Shown piece after piece: positions 52,636 to 63,241 of a stretch of 64,000 nt of DNA. Origin of the DNA: Halobacillus shinanisalinarum. GTDB taxonomy: Bacteria; Bacillota; Bacilli; Bacillales; Halobacillaceae. How positions within the stretch are numbered: position 1 is the first letter of the stretch; every line of letters starts with the position of its first letter. The DNA lies in assembly GCF_022919835.1 (NCBI RefSeq), contig NZ_CP095074.1, positions 930,001-994,000 on the forward strand, written 5' to 3'. Made by a program: the position numbers and the translations under genes. The notes below the pieces were generated by a model. The model saw only the letters and a list, made by a program, of their open reading frames with translations. It was not told where the DNA came from and did not search any database.

Positions 52636-53566
52636 TAGAAGTTTCCTTTCTCTCACGCTGTAACCTATTTAATACTAATCCAACAGAAGCCGTCAACACG
52701 ATCGCTGTTAACAAACGAATCAAAAGCAGCGGCCAAACAGGTATCCCAAGCGGAATAAAGATCAACGTGTCCTCCACGACCGCATGACATGAAACTAGAA
52801 ATAAAATAGCCAAATACATATCTTTTCTAGAAACGCCATCCTCTTCTACCGCTTGAATCATTAGACCCGCCCCATAAGCCAATCCGATCGTTAGGCCGGC
52901 AACAAGCGTCATAGAGGTGTTGCGTTCCATTCCAAGGAAGCGAGTCGCTGGTGCCACCCACTCCGAAAACCGATCGAGCCAGCCTCTTTCTCGTAAATAT
53001 TGCATAAAGATCATCAATGGAATAACGATAAGTGCCAATTGAACAATTCCCATCATAGCTGTCTGAATACCATGTATAATAATCTCAGTCCAGCCCTCAG
53101 GTGTAGCCTGCTGCTCGGGAGCAAAACCGTAAACGGCTTGCTCCTGACCACCTTTCCAAAACGTGTTAATAAGAAAAGCAGATACAAAAGCTAGGCTGAG
53201 CCTTACTCCTGCAACAAACCACCAGCTTACACCCACCCTTTTCGCAACGGTCGACTCAATTAAGAGGTTGTGTGAAAAGGATAGCATAATCGCTAAAATT
53301 AACACTTCCTTCACGGTAAAATCAAACGAAATAATCGCAGCAATTCCCGCGTACAGGTTTAGAAAGTTTCCAAGGACGAGTGGGACAGCCGCTTCACCGG
53401 AGAGTCCTAACCAGCCCATCAACGGCTCTAGTTTTCCGATTACCCATGGAAGAATGGGCGTGAACTGAAGGATCGTTACGATGAGGGTGACGGGAAATAT
53501 CACTTTCCCTAATGTCCACGTAAGCTGTAAGCCTTTTTTTAGTCCACGCTCTAGGATGCCTATCAT
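52610..53566 (-). CDS. Nucleoside recognition domain membrane protein (YvoD-like)
   Basis: 318 residues with about eight hydrophobic segments and the Gate/nucleoside-recognition domain. In B. subtilis yvoD sits between lgt and ppaX as here. Transport role unproven. The ATG at 53566 is 13 bases after lgt. Confidence 0.85.
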   Translation of the reverse strand: MIGILERGLKKGLQLTWTLGKVIFPVTLIVTILQFTPILPWVIGKLEPLMGWLGLSGEAAVPLVLGNFLNLYAGIAAIISFDFTVKEVLILAIMLSFSHNLLIESTVAKRVGVSWWFVAGVRLSLAFVSAFLINTFWKGGQEQAVYGFAPEQQATPEGWTEIIIHGIQTAMMGIVQLALIVIPLMIFMQYLRERGWLDRFSEWVAPATRFLGMERNTSMTLVAGLTIGLAYGAGLMIQAVEEDGVSRKDMYLAILFLVSCHAVVEDTLIFIPLGIPVWPLLLIRLLTAIVLTASVGLVLNRLQRERKETSNEHTYDTF

Positions 53567-53579
53567 ACTCCACCCTCCC

Positions 53580-54413
53580 CTATTTTACTTTTTTACCGTT
53601 GTAATATTTATTCGCTAACCCTTTTTTGCGTCGGTAAATCATAAGTGCAGTCGCTCCTACCACAAGTACAACTGAGATCAATTGGGCTGTACGAATTTCA
53701 CCAAACAAATACAGGCTGTCTGTACGCATTCCTTCAATAAAGAAGCGTCCCACAGAATACCAAATCACATAGCTCAGAAATACTTCCCCACGACGCGGGT
53801 TAAATTTATGTCTTAAGATCAATAAGAATATGAAACCGGCAATATTCCACAGTGATTCATATAAGAAGGTTGGATGATAGACCGTTCCGCCAATACACAT
53901 TTGCTGATTAATAAAATCGGGTAAGTATTGCATATAGTTGTTATAAAAACTCTCAGAAACTGGGCCACCATGTGCTTCCTGGTTCATAAAGTTACCCCAG
54001 CGGCCAATGGCTTGACCTAAAATAATGCTGGGTGCAGCAATATCGGTCATCATCCAAAATGATATGCCTTTTAGTTTTGTATAAATATAAGCCGTTAAAA
54101 CAGACCCAATTAATGCACCATGAATGGCAATACCGCCTTCCCAAATAGCAAAAACGTCCCACCACGGGCCACCAACGTAGCGATCCCATTCAAACAGTAC
54201 ATAGTAAATACGCGCGCATACAATCGCAACAGGAATCGCATAAACAACGATATCTACCATGTAATCCTTTTTCAAGCCAATTCGCTCAGACTCTTTTGTT
54301 GCCAGCCATAGTCCAAGAAACGCTCCAGTTGCTATAATCACACCGTACCAATAAATGGATAATGGTCCTAGTTGTAATAATACACGGTCTAGTGCTTCAG
54401 GTGTACAAGCCAC
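53580..54413 (-). CDS. lgt: Prolipoprotein diacylglyceryl transferase
   Basis: Membrane enzyme that attaches diacylglycerol to lipobox cysteines. 277 residues, seven helices, signature [17 protein letters not shown] and [12 protein letters not shown] 54413 follows GGGAGG at 8 bases. 14 bases after hprK. Confidence 0.95.
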   Translation of the reverse strand: MACTPEALDRVLLQLGPLSIYWYGVIIATGAFLGLWLATKESERIGLKKDYMVDIVVYAIPVAIVCARIYYVLFEWDRYVGGPWWDVFAIWEGGIAIHGALIGSVLTAYIYTKLKGISFWMMTDIAAPSIILGQAIGRWGNFMNQEAHGGPVSESFYNNYMQYLPDFINQQMCIGGTVYHPTFLYESLWNIAGFIFLLILRHKFNPRRGEVFLSYVIWYSVGRFFIEGMRTDSLYLFGEIRTAQLISVVLVVGATALMIYRRKKGLANKYYNGKKVK

Positions 54414-54427
54414 AAGGTCTTCCTCCC

Positions 54428-55363
54428 TTACTCTTCATTCGTTTGATCTTCATCAATGACTTTAGTTAAGCGTTCAGAAAATTCCTCTGCAGCGTTAACG
54501 CCCATACGCTTCAATCTGAAATTCATTGCTGCCACCTCAATAATGACGGCTAAGTTACGGCCAGGACGTACAGGGATCGTTGCTTTAGGAATCTCAACAT
54601 CCATGACTTTCATGGTCTCTTCTTCAAGTCCCAGTCGATCATACTGCTTGTTTTTATCCCAAATCTCAAGGTTAATCACAAGGGTGATCCGTTTAAAGTT
54701 CCGCACAGCCCCTGCCCCGAATAATGTCATCACATTAATGATTCCAAGTCCGCGGATCTCAAGTAAGTGTTCGATGAGCGGAGGGCTATTCCCAATTAAC
54801 GTATCATAATCTTCCTGCCTGATCTCAACACTATCATCAGCTACTAACCGATGTCCGCGTTTTACAAGTTCTAAGGCTGTCTCACTTTTACCGACACCAC
54901 TTTGCCCTGTAATTAATACTCCAATCCCATAAATATCTACAAGCACTCCGTGGATGGCAGTAAACGGGGCAAATTTCGTTTCTAGAAAATTAGTCAAGCG
55001 GCTGATAACCCTTGTCGTTTTATGTGGGGATCTCATTAATGGAACAGCGGCTTCTTTTGCTGCCACATGAAGCTCCTTGGGAATATCCATCCCTCTCGTT
55101 ATCACGATTCCAGGTGTTATATCTGTACATAAACGCTCAGCACGATCCATACGCTGCTCATGTGTAAGTTCATTAAAATACGATAGCTCTGTCTTTCCTA
55201 ATAATTGCAGGCGATCCTTCGGGTAAAATTTAAAGTACCCCGTCATTTCTACACCAGGGCGGGATATATCACTCATATGTATTTCTCGGTGAATGCCATC
55301 TTCCCCAGCAACTAGCTCAATGTTAAACTGCTCAAGCAGTTGTTCTGTTCTCACTTTGCTCAT
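54428..55363 (-). CDS. hprK: HPr kinase/phosphorylase
   Basis: 311 residues; sensor enzyme that phosphorylates Ser46 of HPr and Crh, giving CcpA co-repressors. Walker A GQSGVGKS (153-160), H138 (IHG) and the signature [19 protein letters not shown] are intact. The ATG at 55363 follows GAGG. It heads hprK-lgt-yvoD-ppaX-yvoF, running on to glpP. Confidence 0.97.
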   Translation of the reverse strand: MSKVRTEQLLEQFNIELVAGEDGIHREIHMSDISRPGVEMTGYFKFYPKDRLQLLGKTELSYFNELTHEQRMDRAERLCTDITPGIVITRGMDIPKELHVAAKEAAVPLMRSPHKTTRVISRLTNFLETKFAPFTAIHGVLVDIYGIGVLITGQSGVGKSETALELVKRGHRLVADDSVEIRQEDYDTLIGNSPPLIEHLLEIRGLGIINVMTLFGAGAVRNFKRITLVINLEIWDKNKQYDRLGLEEETMKVMDVEIPKATIPVRPGRNLAVIIEVAAMNFRLKRMGVNAAEEFSERLTKVIDEDQTNEE

Positions 55364-55433
55364 GGACTTGCCTCCTCAAGAAAAAATCGTATAATCACTT
55401 TCCCTATTGTAGCACGTTTTAAAAAACGAGGAT

Positions 55434-55473
55434 AAAAAAGAATTCGGTCCGCTGTCAGGAAAGCGAACCGAAT
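55434..55473 (-). terminator. Terminator of yvlB-yvlD
   Basis: Stem ATTCGGTTCGCTT / AGCGGACCGAAT followed by TTCTTTTTT on the minus strand. Confidence 0.85.
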
Positions 55474-55486
55474 CCATTATGGATCA

Positions 55487-55831
55487 TCATTCTTTAATAA
55501 AGCTGTTCAGCACTAGATTAATCAGTGAAATGACAATGGCAGCAACAATCGTCATCCCGAAGCTGGTGATCTCAAATGTGCTTCCTAGAAAGGCATCTGT
55601 CATTGCTAATGTGATCGCGTTAACGATAAATAGAAACAAACCAAGTGTTACTACTGTGATCGGCAGAGTTAGGACCACTAGTATCGGACGGACAATCGCA
55701 TTCAATATTGACAAAATAAGGGCAGCAAGTAAAGCACCGCCAAACCCGTCAATCGACACTGAAGTAAATAACGCTCCTACTACAACGATTGCCACCGCAT
55801 TCACCAGAATGTGTAATAGCCAGTTTTTCAA
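55487..55831 (-). CDS. Phage-holin-4 superfamily membrane protein (YvlD-like)
   Basis: 114 residues with four membrane helices filling the protein; the motif NAIVRPILVVLTLPITVVTLGLFLF is characteristic. YvlD of B. subtilis; linked to cell-envelope stress but with no known activity. It lies 26 bases after yvlB. Confidence 0.85.
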   Translation of the reverse strand: MKNWLLHILVNAVAIVVVGALFTSVSIDGFGGALLAALILSILNAIVRPILVVLTLPITVVTLGLFLFIVNAITLAMTDAFLGSTFEITSFGMTIVAAIVISLINLVLNSFIKE

Positions 55832-55857
55832 TCTCTATCCCTCAATTCCAGCAGCAT

Positions 55858-56889
55858 TTACAAGCGAGGATTTCTAATCGTGACAGAACCCGTTTTTGTT
55901 TCTGCTTCTAAATGATACGCAGGTTCATACTCCTCGTGTGCCTCAAATTGCAGCTCCTTACTCATGACTTCTTTTTTGTTATTCAGAATTTTATAGTTAT
56001 CAAGTTCACAATTCAGGCTTCCAACTGAAGACTTAAGCCTTCCATCTATCCTTTTATGAGGCGGCAGTGTAACAGCAATATTGCCCTTAACCGTTTTGAA
56101 AAAGCCTGTATGAGCATGGCTGCCACTATTAACGACGCTAATAGCTCCTGAAATAGTGGACGCTTCATTTTTACCAAATTGACCATTTAATGTCATGCTT
56201 CCATTAACGGTTTCCGTTTCACACGTTTCAAACTTACTATCGCTTACTGTGATCGAACCATTCCCCGTTGAAAGTTTACTGACTTCCCCTTGAGCCCCTT
56301 TCAGCTGAATAGAGCCGTTAGCTGTTTTAAGGTGGAAATGTTCAGCATCAATCGTAGTGGAAGTAATCGAACCATTCGATAACTTCACCTTAATAAATTC
56401 GTAATTCTTCTGCGGCAAATAAAGCTTTACAAAGGCTTTTACTTTTTTGGATGGACTGGCAATTCGAAGCAAATTATTGTTCGCCTCAAATTGATGATCG
56501 GCAAGAAACTTTTCTTTAGCCTCTCCCACCTCTTCGACCTGGTAGACCTTAACTTTATACTCCGCGCGAACATGTGTCTCTTGCCATGGTTCAATTTCCA
56601 ATGATCCGTTCGCAATGGAGGCATCGATGTCATGAAAATCAGCTTCTGTTTCAAAGTGGTGATGAAATTCAGCGGATTCCCCGAAAGATAAATCAAAGTC
56701 GACATTTTTAATTTTATCAACGGCCTCTCCAACAAAATCTTTTAACCCGTATTTCTTTTTACTCGAATTGGTTGATTTGTTCTTATTCGTCTTCTTTTCC
56801 TCCACAGCATTAAGAAGTTTGGCCCCTTCTTCCGCGGTAATCGTTCCTTTTTCAATCATTGTCAATATTCTCATACGTTCTTCATTCAT
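55858..56889 (-). CDS. DUF4097 beta-repeat protein (YvlB-like)
   Basis: 343 residues. N-terminal short helical SHOCT-like part (1-32; MIEKGTITAEEGAKLLNAVEE), lysine-rich linker, then repeated beta strands with NGS turns (KLSNGSITS, TANGSIQL, TGNGSITV, TVNGSMTL, VKGNIAVT). Members occur in LiaF/PspC-like envelope-stress genes. B. subtilis has yvlABCD; here the PspC-like yvlC is absent between yvlB and yvlD. Confidence 0.82.
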   Translation of the reverse strand: MNEERMRILTMIEKGTITAEEGAKLLNAVEEKKTNKNKSTNSSKKKYGLKDFVGEAVDKIKNVDFDLSFGESAEFHHHFETEADFHDIDASIANGSLEIEPWQETHVRAEYKVKVYQVEEVGEAKEKFLADHQFEANNNLLRIASPSKKVKAFVKLYLPQKNYEFIKVKLSNGSITSTTIDAEHFHLKTANGSIQLKGAQGEVSKLSTGNGSITVSDSKFETCETETVNGSMTLNGQFGKNEASTISGAISVVNSGSHAHTGFFKTVKGNIAVTLPPHKRIDGRLKSSVGSLNCELDNYKILNNKKEVMSKELQFEAHEEYEPAYHLEAETKTGSVTIRNPRL

Positions 56890-56942
56890 TGGACACTCGC
56901 TCCTTTTTAATAAGCATTCCCTATTTAGGGTGTAGAAAAACT

Positions 56943-56973
56943 AAAAAAAGCACCTTGAAGACAATGCTGTTTG
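56943..56973 (-). terminator. Terminator of bshB2
   Basis: Stem GCACCTT / AAGGTGC with an inner AGACA/TGTCT pair and a T7 run on the minus strand. Confidence 0.8.
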
Positions 56974-56991
56974 TCTAAGGTGCCTAAGCTT

Positions 56992-57648
56992 TTAAGAAAA
57001 CGTCCACTTATAAAAGCGTTCCATTTTCAAACGCTCCGTTTGCTCGTGTTTCTTATCATGAATTTCTATTAAGCTCATCATGCCATCTGCTTGTGATAAA
57101 TGTGCTGAAATGGCTGCTAATTTCTGTTCCCAGTATGGTGCGATATCAAAAATAATATCAGGTTTTCCAAGATCATCTTCGTGCTGGTTGGAAATGGCGT
57201 GCATCCATATTTCCGGACGCGATTCCCTATCGATTTTTTCAACAGCGGCTACAACCGCGGCCCCTAACGCATCGTGGTCTGGATGGACCGCATAACCGGG
57301 ATAATGTGTGATGACTAAGCTTGCCTGCAACGCCTCTATCTTTTGCTGCAAGTAGTCAGCCACCTCTTCCCTCGGTTCAAACTCTAAGGTTTTATCACGA
57401 TACCCTAGCAACTCAACGTCTATATCGAGTTGTTTAGCCGCTTCGGTTAATTCTTTTTTGCGAAAAGATGACAGTGTCTCACGATTAGCAAAAACGGGGT
57501 TGCCCATATTTCTGCCCATTTCACCAAGCGTTCCACATAAATAAGTCACTGGAATGCCTTCTGCTCGAAATTTAGAAATCGTACCAGAGGCACCGAATGA
57601 TTCATCGTCCGGGTGCGGAAAGATAACAACGACGTGCTGCTTACTCAT
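56992..57648 (-). CDS. bshB2: Bacillithiol biosynthesis deacetylase BshB2
   Basis: Zn-dependent LmbE-type deacetylase; removes acetate from GlcNAc-malate in bacillithiol synthesis. 218 residues; PHPDDE (11-16) and HYPGYAVHPDHDALG are the metal and catalytic motifs. ATG 57648 overlaps the end of yojF by 8 bases; the 16 in-frame residues upstream belong to that gene's region. Confidence 0.92.
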   Translation of the reverse strand: MSKQHVVVIFPHPDDESFGASGTISKFRAEGIPVTYLCGTLGEMGRNMGNPVFANRETLSSFRKKELTEAAKQLDIDVELLGYRDKTLEFEPREEVADYLQQKIEALQASLVITHYPGYAVHPDHDALGAAVVAAVEKIDRESRPEIWMHAISNQHEDDLGKPDIIFDIAPYWEQKLAAISAHLSQADGMMSLIEIHDKKHEQTERLKMERFYKWTFS

Positions 57649-58012
57649 GTAGCTCCGCCTCATGAGAAAAAGGAGATTTGCTAATTTCCAGGGCAACCAT
57701 TAAGCGGCCTTCCCGATCATGACCGGCTAGCAGCAGGCGTCCCAGGTCATCAATTTCATAGTCCGTAACACCTTCTGCGTAAACCCAGCCCAGCTCAAGC
57801 TTCAATCCTACCCGGTAAGAACCGCCTGTGCTTACAATTTTGCCATGCTGATAAGTAACCTGAGCATTACGAATAAAAGCACCTACATTGTATGCTTTCT
57901 CATCAAAATGGCTGGCATAGGCGCCATTTGTTGTTTCTAAATGTACATAAACAGCTTGGTTCGCAAGCTGATTGATTTTTTCTTGAACAACTGACTGTTC
58001 GATCACTTTCAT
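57641..58012 (-). CDS. yojF: YojF family protein (DUF1806)
   Basis: 123 residues, beta-rich with no membrane helix. Pairs with bshB2 (yojG) as in B. subtilis; a direct role in bacillithiol chemistry is not shown. ATG 58012 follows GGGAGG. Confidence 0.87.
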   Translation of the reverse strand: MKVIEQSVVQEKINQLANQAVYVHLETTNGAYASHFDEKAYNVGAFIRNAQVTYQHGKIVSTGGSYRVGLKLELGWVYAEGVTDYEIDDLGRLLLAGHDREGRLMVALEISKSPFSHEAELHE

Positions 58013-58084
58013 TCCGAATTCCTCCCGTTAAAACATCTCTTGTTTAACGATACTTAATATCGATCGAACCGTCAAAGCATCTAC

Positions 58085-60957
58085 TTACTTTAAAACTTTT
58101 TCTTTTGACTTCAACTTGTCTTCCATTCGTTTCCTATCCCTCTGCAGCACTGGTTTCAAATATTTCCCAGTATAAGATTCGGGTTCCTCTGCTACTTTTT
58201 CGGGGGTCCCTGTTGCAATAATTTTCCCGCCCCTTCACCACCCTCTGGACCAAGATCAATAATATGATCTGCTTCTTTAATCACATCAAGGTTGTGTTCG
58301 ATGATTAATACAGAATCACCATTCTCTACTAAACGCTGCAATACGTCTAATAACCTTGAGATATCATCGACATGTAAGCCAGTCGTCGGTTCATCCAGTA
58401 TATAAAAGGATTTACCGTTAGAACGACGGTGAAGTTCACTAGCCAGCTTCACCCGCTGGGCCTCCCCACCTGACAATGTCGTCGCAGGCTGGCCGAGTTT
58501 AATGTATTCAAGTCCAACATCGGCAACAGTTTGCAGCTTCCGGTTAATCTTCGGGATATTAGCAAAAAAGTCGAGTGCCTCTTCAATGGTCATTCCAAGG
58601 ACATCGGCAATACTCTTCCCTTTATACTTTACTTCTAATGTTTCACGATTATAGCGCTTCCCATCACACACTTCGCATGGAACGTATACGTCAGGCAGGA
58701 AGTGCATTTCAATTTTAATAATCCCATCCCCACGGCATGCTTCACAACGGCCGCCTTTCACATTAAAACTGAAACGACCTTTTTTATAACCGCGAATTTT
58801 CGCCTCATTTGTCTGTGCAAAAACATCACGAATATCATCAAAAACTCCTGTATAAGTAGCAGGGTTTGAACGTGGAGTCCGCCCAATCGGTGACTGATCA
58901 ATATCAATTACCTTATCAAGCATCTCGATGCCTTGAATCTCCTTATGCTTTCCTGGCTTTTGTTTACCATTATGCAGTTTCATAGAAAGCGACTTGTACA
59001 GAATTTCATTAATTAACGTACTTTTCCCCGATCCGGACACACCAGTCACGGCTGTAAATAAGCCTAGAGGAATTTTCGCGTTCACTTTTTTCAGATTGTT
59101 CTCTTCAGCTTGTTTTATCTTAAGATAGCGGCCATCCGGCTTACGACGCTTAGCAGGTAACGGAATGAATTTTTCCCCAGACAAATATTGGCCCGTTAAT
59201 GATTTCTTAGATCGCATCACTTGTTTCGGTGTTCCCTGTGTAACAATTTCACCGCCATGGGCACCTGCTCCTGGTCCGATATCGATTAAATAATCAGCCG
59301 CCAGCATCGTATCCTCATCATGTTCTACCACAATCAAGGTATTGTCTAAATCTCTCATACGCTTAAGTGTCTTTATCAAGCGGTCGTTATCACGCTGATG
59401 CAAGCCGATCGACGGTTCATCAAGCACATACAACACCCCTGTTAAGGCAGAACCAATTTGAGTGGCCAGGCGAATTCGCTGAGCTTCCCCGCCGGACAAT
59501 GTTCCAGCAGATCTAGATAATGTTAAATAATCGAGTCCAACGTTTGCGAGAAAACTTAACCGCTCACAAATTTCTTTTAAGATCATTCTGGCAATCGTTT
59601 CTTCCTTCTCAGTCAGTTCTAACGATTCAAAGAACTGCCTCGCTTCTGTCACAGAAAAGTCAGTAGTCCGGCCAATATGTTCCCCGTTAATTAACACAGC
59701 TAAAGCTTCTTGATTCAGGCGGTTTCCCTCACACTTCGGGCATGACTTTTGAGCCATGTATTTTTCCATTTGTTCGCGGATAAAATCGGAGCTCGTCTCA
59801 CGGTACCTCCTAGAAATATTCGGGATAACTCCTTCGAAGAAAATCTCATTTTCTCTGACTTTACCGAAGTCGTTCTCATAACGGAAAAAGACTTTTTCGT
59901 TGCCACTGCCATATAAAACCCGCTCCATCTGTTCTTTCGATAAGTCTTTCACAGGTTTGTTTAAGTCTATGTGATAATGATCCGCAACACTTTGAAGCAG
60001 CTGTGGATAATATTGTGAACTTGTCGGCTCCCAGGCAGCAATAGCATGTTGTTTTAACGATTTATTCCAATCTGGAATCACTAAATCCATGTCAACTTCC
60101 AGCTGTGTTCCAAGACCGTCACAACGATTACACGCCCCGAAAGGACTGTTAAAGGAAAACATACGCGGCTCAAGTTCGCTAATCGAAAACCCGCATATTG
60201 GACAAGCGTGATGCTCACTGAAGCTGATTTCTTCTCCATCGATCACATCAACAATGACATTCCCTGCTCCCAAGTTAAGCGCGGTTTCAAGAGAGTCAGA
60301 TAAACGCCCCTCAACACCCTGCTTCACAACGATTCGGTCAACAACCACTTCAATTGAATGCTTTTTATTTTTCTCGAGCTTAAACTCCTCGGAAATTTCA
60401 CGCATTTCCCCGTCCACTCTTAGACGGACGTACCCCTCTTTTTGCAGTTGTTCAAAGACTTTGACATGCTCACCTTTTCGTCCTGACACGACAGGTGATA
60501 GAATTTGAAGTTTCGTTCGTTCCGGATACTCCATGATCTGATCAACCATTTGCTGCACTGTTTGCGAGTCGATTTCAATGCCGTGATTTGGGCAAGTCGG
60601 TCGTCCGATTCTCGCAAAAAGCAGGCGTAAGTAATCAAAGATTTCTGTGACCGTTCCCACTGTTGAACGCGGGTTACGACTTGTCGTTTTTTGGTCAATC
60701 GAAATAGCTGGGGACAAGCCTTCGATTGAATCTACGTCAGGCTTATCCATCTGCCCTAGAAACTGACGGGCATACGCACTTAGTGACTCTACATAGCGAC
60801 GTTGCCCCTCAGCGTAAATCGTATCAAAGGCGAGGGATGATTTCCCTGAACCAGAAAGTCCTGTCATAACCACAAGTTTATTTTTGGGGATGTCGATGTC
60901 AATATTTTTTAAATTATGTGCTCTTGCTCCTTTAATACTGATATTTTTACTGGCCAT
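58085..60957 (-). CDS. uvrA: Excinuclease ABC subunit A (frameshifted near its C-terminus)
   Basis: ABC-type damage sensor of nucleotide excision repair. Two ATPase halves: Walker A GLSGSGKS (33-40) and GVSGSGKS, signatures [12 protein letters not shown] and [12 protein letters not shown], and zinc motifs CPICGF...CNRCDG, CPKCEG and CEACRGDG...CEVCDG. The frame breaks at 58230-58233: the coding strand has GGGG where five G give [24 protein letters not shown], and the frame then runs to a stop at 58085. Restored about 957 residues, normal. The ATG at 60957 is 7 bases after uvrB. Confidence 0.93.
58230..58233 (-). other. Frameshift point in uvrA: G run one base short
   Basis: The coding strand reads GGTGAAGGGGCGGG; a fifth G restores the conserved end and adds about 37 residues. 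Confidence 0.87.
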
Positions 60958-60964
60958 AAGCCAA

Positions 60965-62950
60965 TCATCCTTCCGCTTTTAATTCCAAAACAATGTCGCG
61001 AAGCTCGGCTGCTCTTTCGAAGTCGAGATCCTTAGCTGCCTGTTTCATTTCTGTTTCTAAATTATCAACCAATTCGCCGCGTTCTTTTTTCGACATTTCT
61101 GAAGGTTTTTTCTCTGTTCCATATGTCGTACTATCTTCTGCAACCTTCGTTACTTGAATGACATCGCGAATTTGTTTATTGATTGTTTTTGGCGTAATGC
61201 CATGTTTCTCATTATAAGCAATTTGCTTTTCGCGGCGGCGATAGGTCTCATCGATGGCATATTGCATCGATTTCGTTGTCTTATCTGCGTACATAATAAC
61301 AATTCCATTTTGGTTACGTGCAGCTCGTCCAATTGTCTGGATAAGTGAACGATCGGAACGTAAGAAACCTTCTTTATCGGCATCTAATATGGTGACCAAT
61401 GAAACCTCAGGAATATCCAGACCTTCCCTTAAAAGGTTGATTCCCACAAGAACGTCATATTTACCGAGCCTTAGGTCTCTAATAATTTCAATCCGCTCAA
61501 ATGTTTTAATTTCCGAATGCAGGTAGGCTACTTTTATTCCTAAATCCTTCAGATAGTCAGAAAGATCCTCGGACATCCTTTTCGTTAGCGTAGTAACAAG
61601 CACCCGTTCGTTCCGTTCACTGCGCTTGTTAATCTCACCAACTAAATCATCTATTTGACCATGAATCGGACGGATCTCGATTTCAGGGTCAAGTAGTCCA
61701 GTCGGACGAATGATTTGCTCGGTCAATTTCTCAGTATGGTCTAGTTCATAATTTCCTGGAGTGGCAGAAACATATGTGATGAGATTGATATGCTTTTCAA
61801 ATTCCCCAAAAGTCAGTGGACGGTTGTCGAGAGCAGAAGGGAGTCGGAATCCATGATCGACAAGTACCTGCTTACGCGCCCTGTCCCCATTGTACATGCC
61901 GCGAATTTGCGGAAGCATCACATGCGACTCGTCCGCCATAATGAGAAAGTCATCAGGGAAATAATCGAGTAAGGTGTAAGGCATCGCACCCTCTTCTCGA
62001 AAGGTTAGATGACGTGAATAGTTTTCAATGCCGGAACAGAAGCCCATTTCATTCATCATTTCTAAATCGTAATTCGTCCTTTGCTCTAAGCGCTGTGCTT
62101 CCAGCAACTTATTCTGATCCTTAAGTTCTTTCACTCTTGCGTGCATTTCTTTCTCTATATTTTCAATCGCCTTTTTTAACTTTTGTTCCCTCGTTACGAA
62201 GTGTGATGCCGGGAAAATCGCTACATGCTCTCGTTCTCCAACAATTTCTCCTGTAAGAACATCAATCTCACGAATCCGATCAATTTCATCACCAAAAAAC
62301 TCAACACGTATCGCATGCTCTTCTTTTGACGCCGGAATGATCTCCACCGAGTCCCCGCGGACGCGAAAGGTTCCGCGTTGAAAGTCGATGTCGTTTCTCG
62401 CATATTGGATATCTACGAGGAGTCTAAGCAATTCATCACGATCACGTTCCATACCTTGACGGATAGATAGCACTTGACTGCTGTATTCTTCCGGAGAACC
62501 TAACCCATAAATACAAGAAACACTTGCAACAACGATGACATCGTTCCGCTCAAATAAGGAGGTTGTTGCCGAGTGACGCAGTTTATCAATTTCATCGTTA
62601 ATATTGGAGTCTTTTTCAATAAACGTATCCGTTTGCGGCACATAAGCTTCCGGCTGATAGTAATCATAGAAACTAACAAAGTACTCGACTGCATTGTTTG
62701 GGAAAAATTCCTTAAACTCACTATATAATTGACCTGCCAATGTTTTATTGTGGGCAATAATCAATGTGGGTTTGTTCACTTGTTCAATAACATTGGACAT
62801 GGTAAATGTTTTCCCTGTCCCTGTTGCGCCAAGTAGAGTCTGGTGCTTCTCGCCGCGCTCTATTCCTTCGACCAGTTCCTTTATCGCTCTAGGCTGGTCC
62901 CCTTGTGGCTTATAATCAGATACTAATTCAAATTGATTCTCCGTTTCCAT
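60965..62950 (-). CDS. uvrB: Excinuclease ABC subunit B
   Basis: 661-residue helicase-like protein of nucleotide excision repair. Walker A GATGTGKT (41-48), the aromatic beta-hairpin ([13 protein letters not shown], near 93-105), helicase motif QTIGRAARN, and the C-terminal UVR motif for UvrC (about 620-655). The ATG at 62950 follows GGAGG. Preceded by a LexA box. Confidence 0.97.
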   Translation of the reverse strand: METENQFELVSDYKPQGDQPRAIKELVEGIERGEKHQTLLGATGTGKTFTMSNVIEQVNKPTLIIAHNKTLAGQLYSEFKEFFPNNAVEYFVSFYDYYQPEAYVPQTDTFIEKDSNINDEIDKLRHSATTSLFERNDVIVVASVSCIYGLGSPEEYSSQVLSIRQGMERDRDELLRLLVDIQYARNDIDFQRGTFRVRGDSVEIIPASKEEHAIRVEFFGDEIDRIREIDVLTGEIVGEREHVAIFPASHFVTREQKLKKAIENIEKEMHARVKELKDQNKLLEAQRLEQRTNYDLEMMNEMGFCSGIENYSRHLTFREEGAMPYTLLDYFPDDFLIMADESHVMLPQIRGMYNGDRARKQVLVDHGFRLPSALDNRPLTFGEFEKHINLITYVSATPGNYELDHTEKLTEQIIRPTGLLDPEIEIRPIHGQIDDLVGEINKRSERNERVLVTTLTKRMSEDLSDYLKDLGIKVAYLHSEIKTFERIEIIRDLRLGKYDVLVGINLLREGLDIPEVSLVTILDADKEGFLRSDRSLIQTIGRAARNQNGIVIMYADKTTKSMQYAIDETYRRREKQIAYNEKHGITPKTINKQIRDVIQVTKVAEDSTTYGTEKKPSEMSKKERGELVDNLETEMKQAAKDLDFERAAELRDIVLELKAEG

Positions 62951-62998
62951 TAGGACAACCTCCGTTCAATACACTATTCAACCATAGTTTACCACAAT

Positions 62999-63027
62999 AG
63001 TTTACCATTCTAACATAAAACGAACAA
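62999..63027 (-). promoter_or_regulatory. SigA promoter of uvrBA
   Basis: -35 TTGTTC (63022-63027), 17-base spacer, -10 TAAACT (62999-63004) on the minus strand. Confidence 0.55.
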
Positions 63028-63034
63028 ACATTCG
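63021..63034. promoter_or_regulatory. LexA (DinR) box of uvrBA
   Basis: CGAACAAACATTCG differs from CGAAC-N4-GTTCG at one position and overlaps the -35. Confidence 0.82.
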
Positions 63035-63091
63035 GTTTTTATTTTGTGAAACGACTGGAGTGGCGGCTTGATACGTTACTAGGAATATTAT

Positions 63092-63190
63092 TTGCACGAA
63101 ACCTCGCATAATTGGACATAAAAAAATGATTAATTGCACCGCTTGTGAGCATAATTGCGTATTTAGATTTTTATTGCACATTTACGCAGA
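63092..63190. repeat. Degenerate tandem array, 19-22 bp period
   Basis: TTGCAC or a close form (TTGGAC, TTGCGT) starts at 63092, 63112, 63134, 63155 and 63174, most preceded by ATAA. GCATAATTG occurs twice (63106, 63149). Upstream of uvrB and downstream of prfC. Looser than the array at 39.5 kb and with another consensus. Confidence 0.55.
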
Positions 63191-63196
63191 ACGATC

Positions 63197-63233
63197 AAAA
63201 AATCTCACTACATAAAGATGTAGTGAGATTTTT
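63197..63233 (-). terminator. Terminator of prfC
   Basis: A 15-base perfect stem centred on ATCTCACTACA / TGTAGTGAGAT with T runs on the minus strand. Confidence 0.9.
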
Positions 63234-63241
63234 CGATTCTT

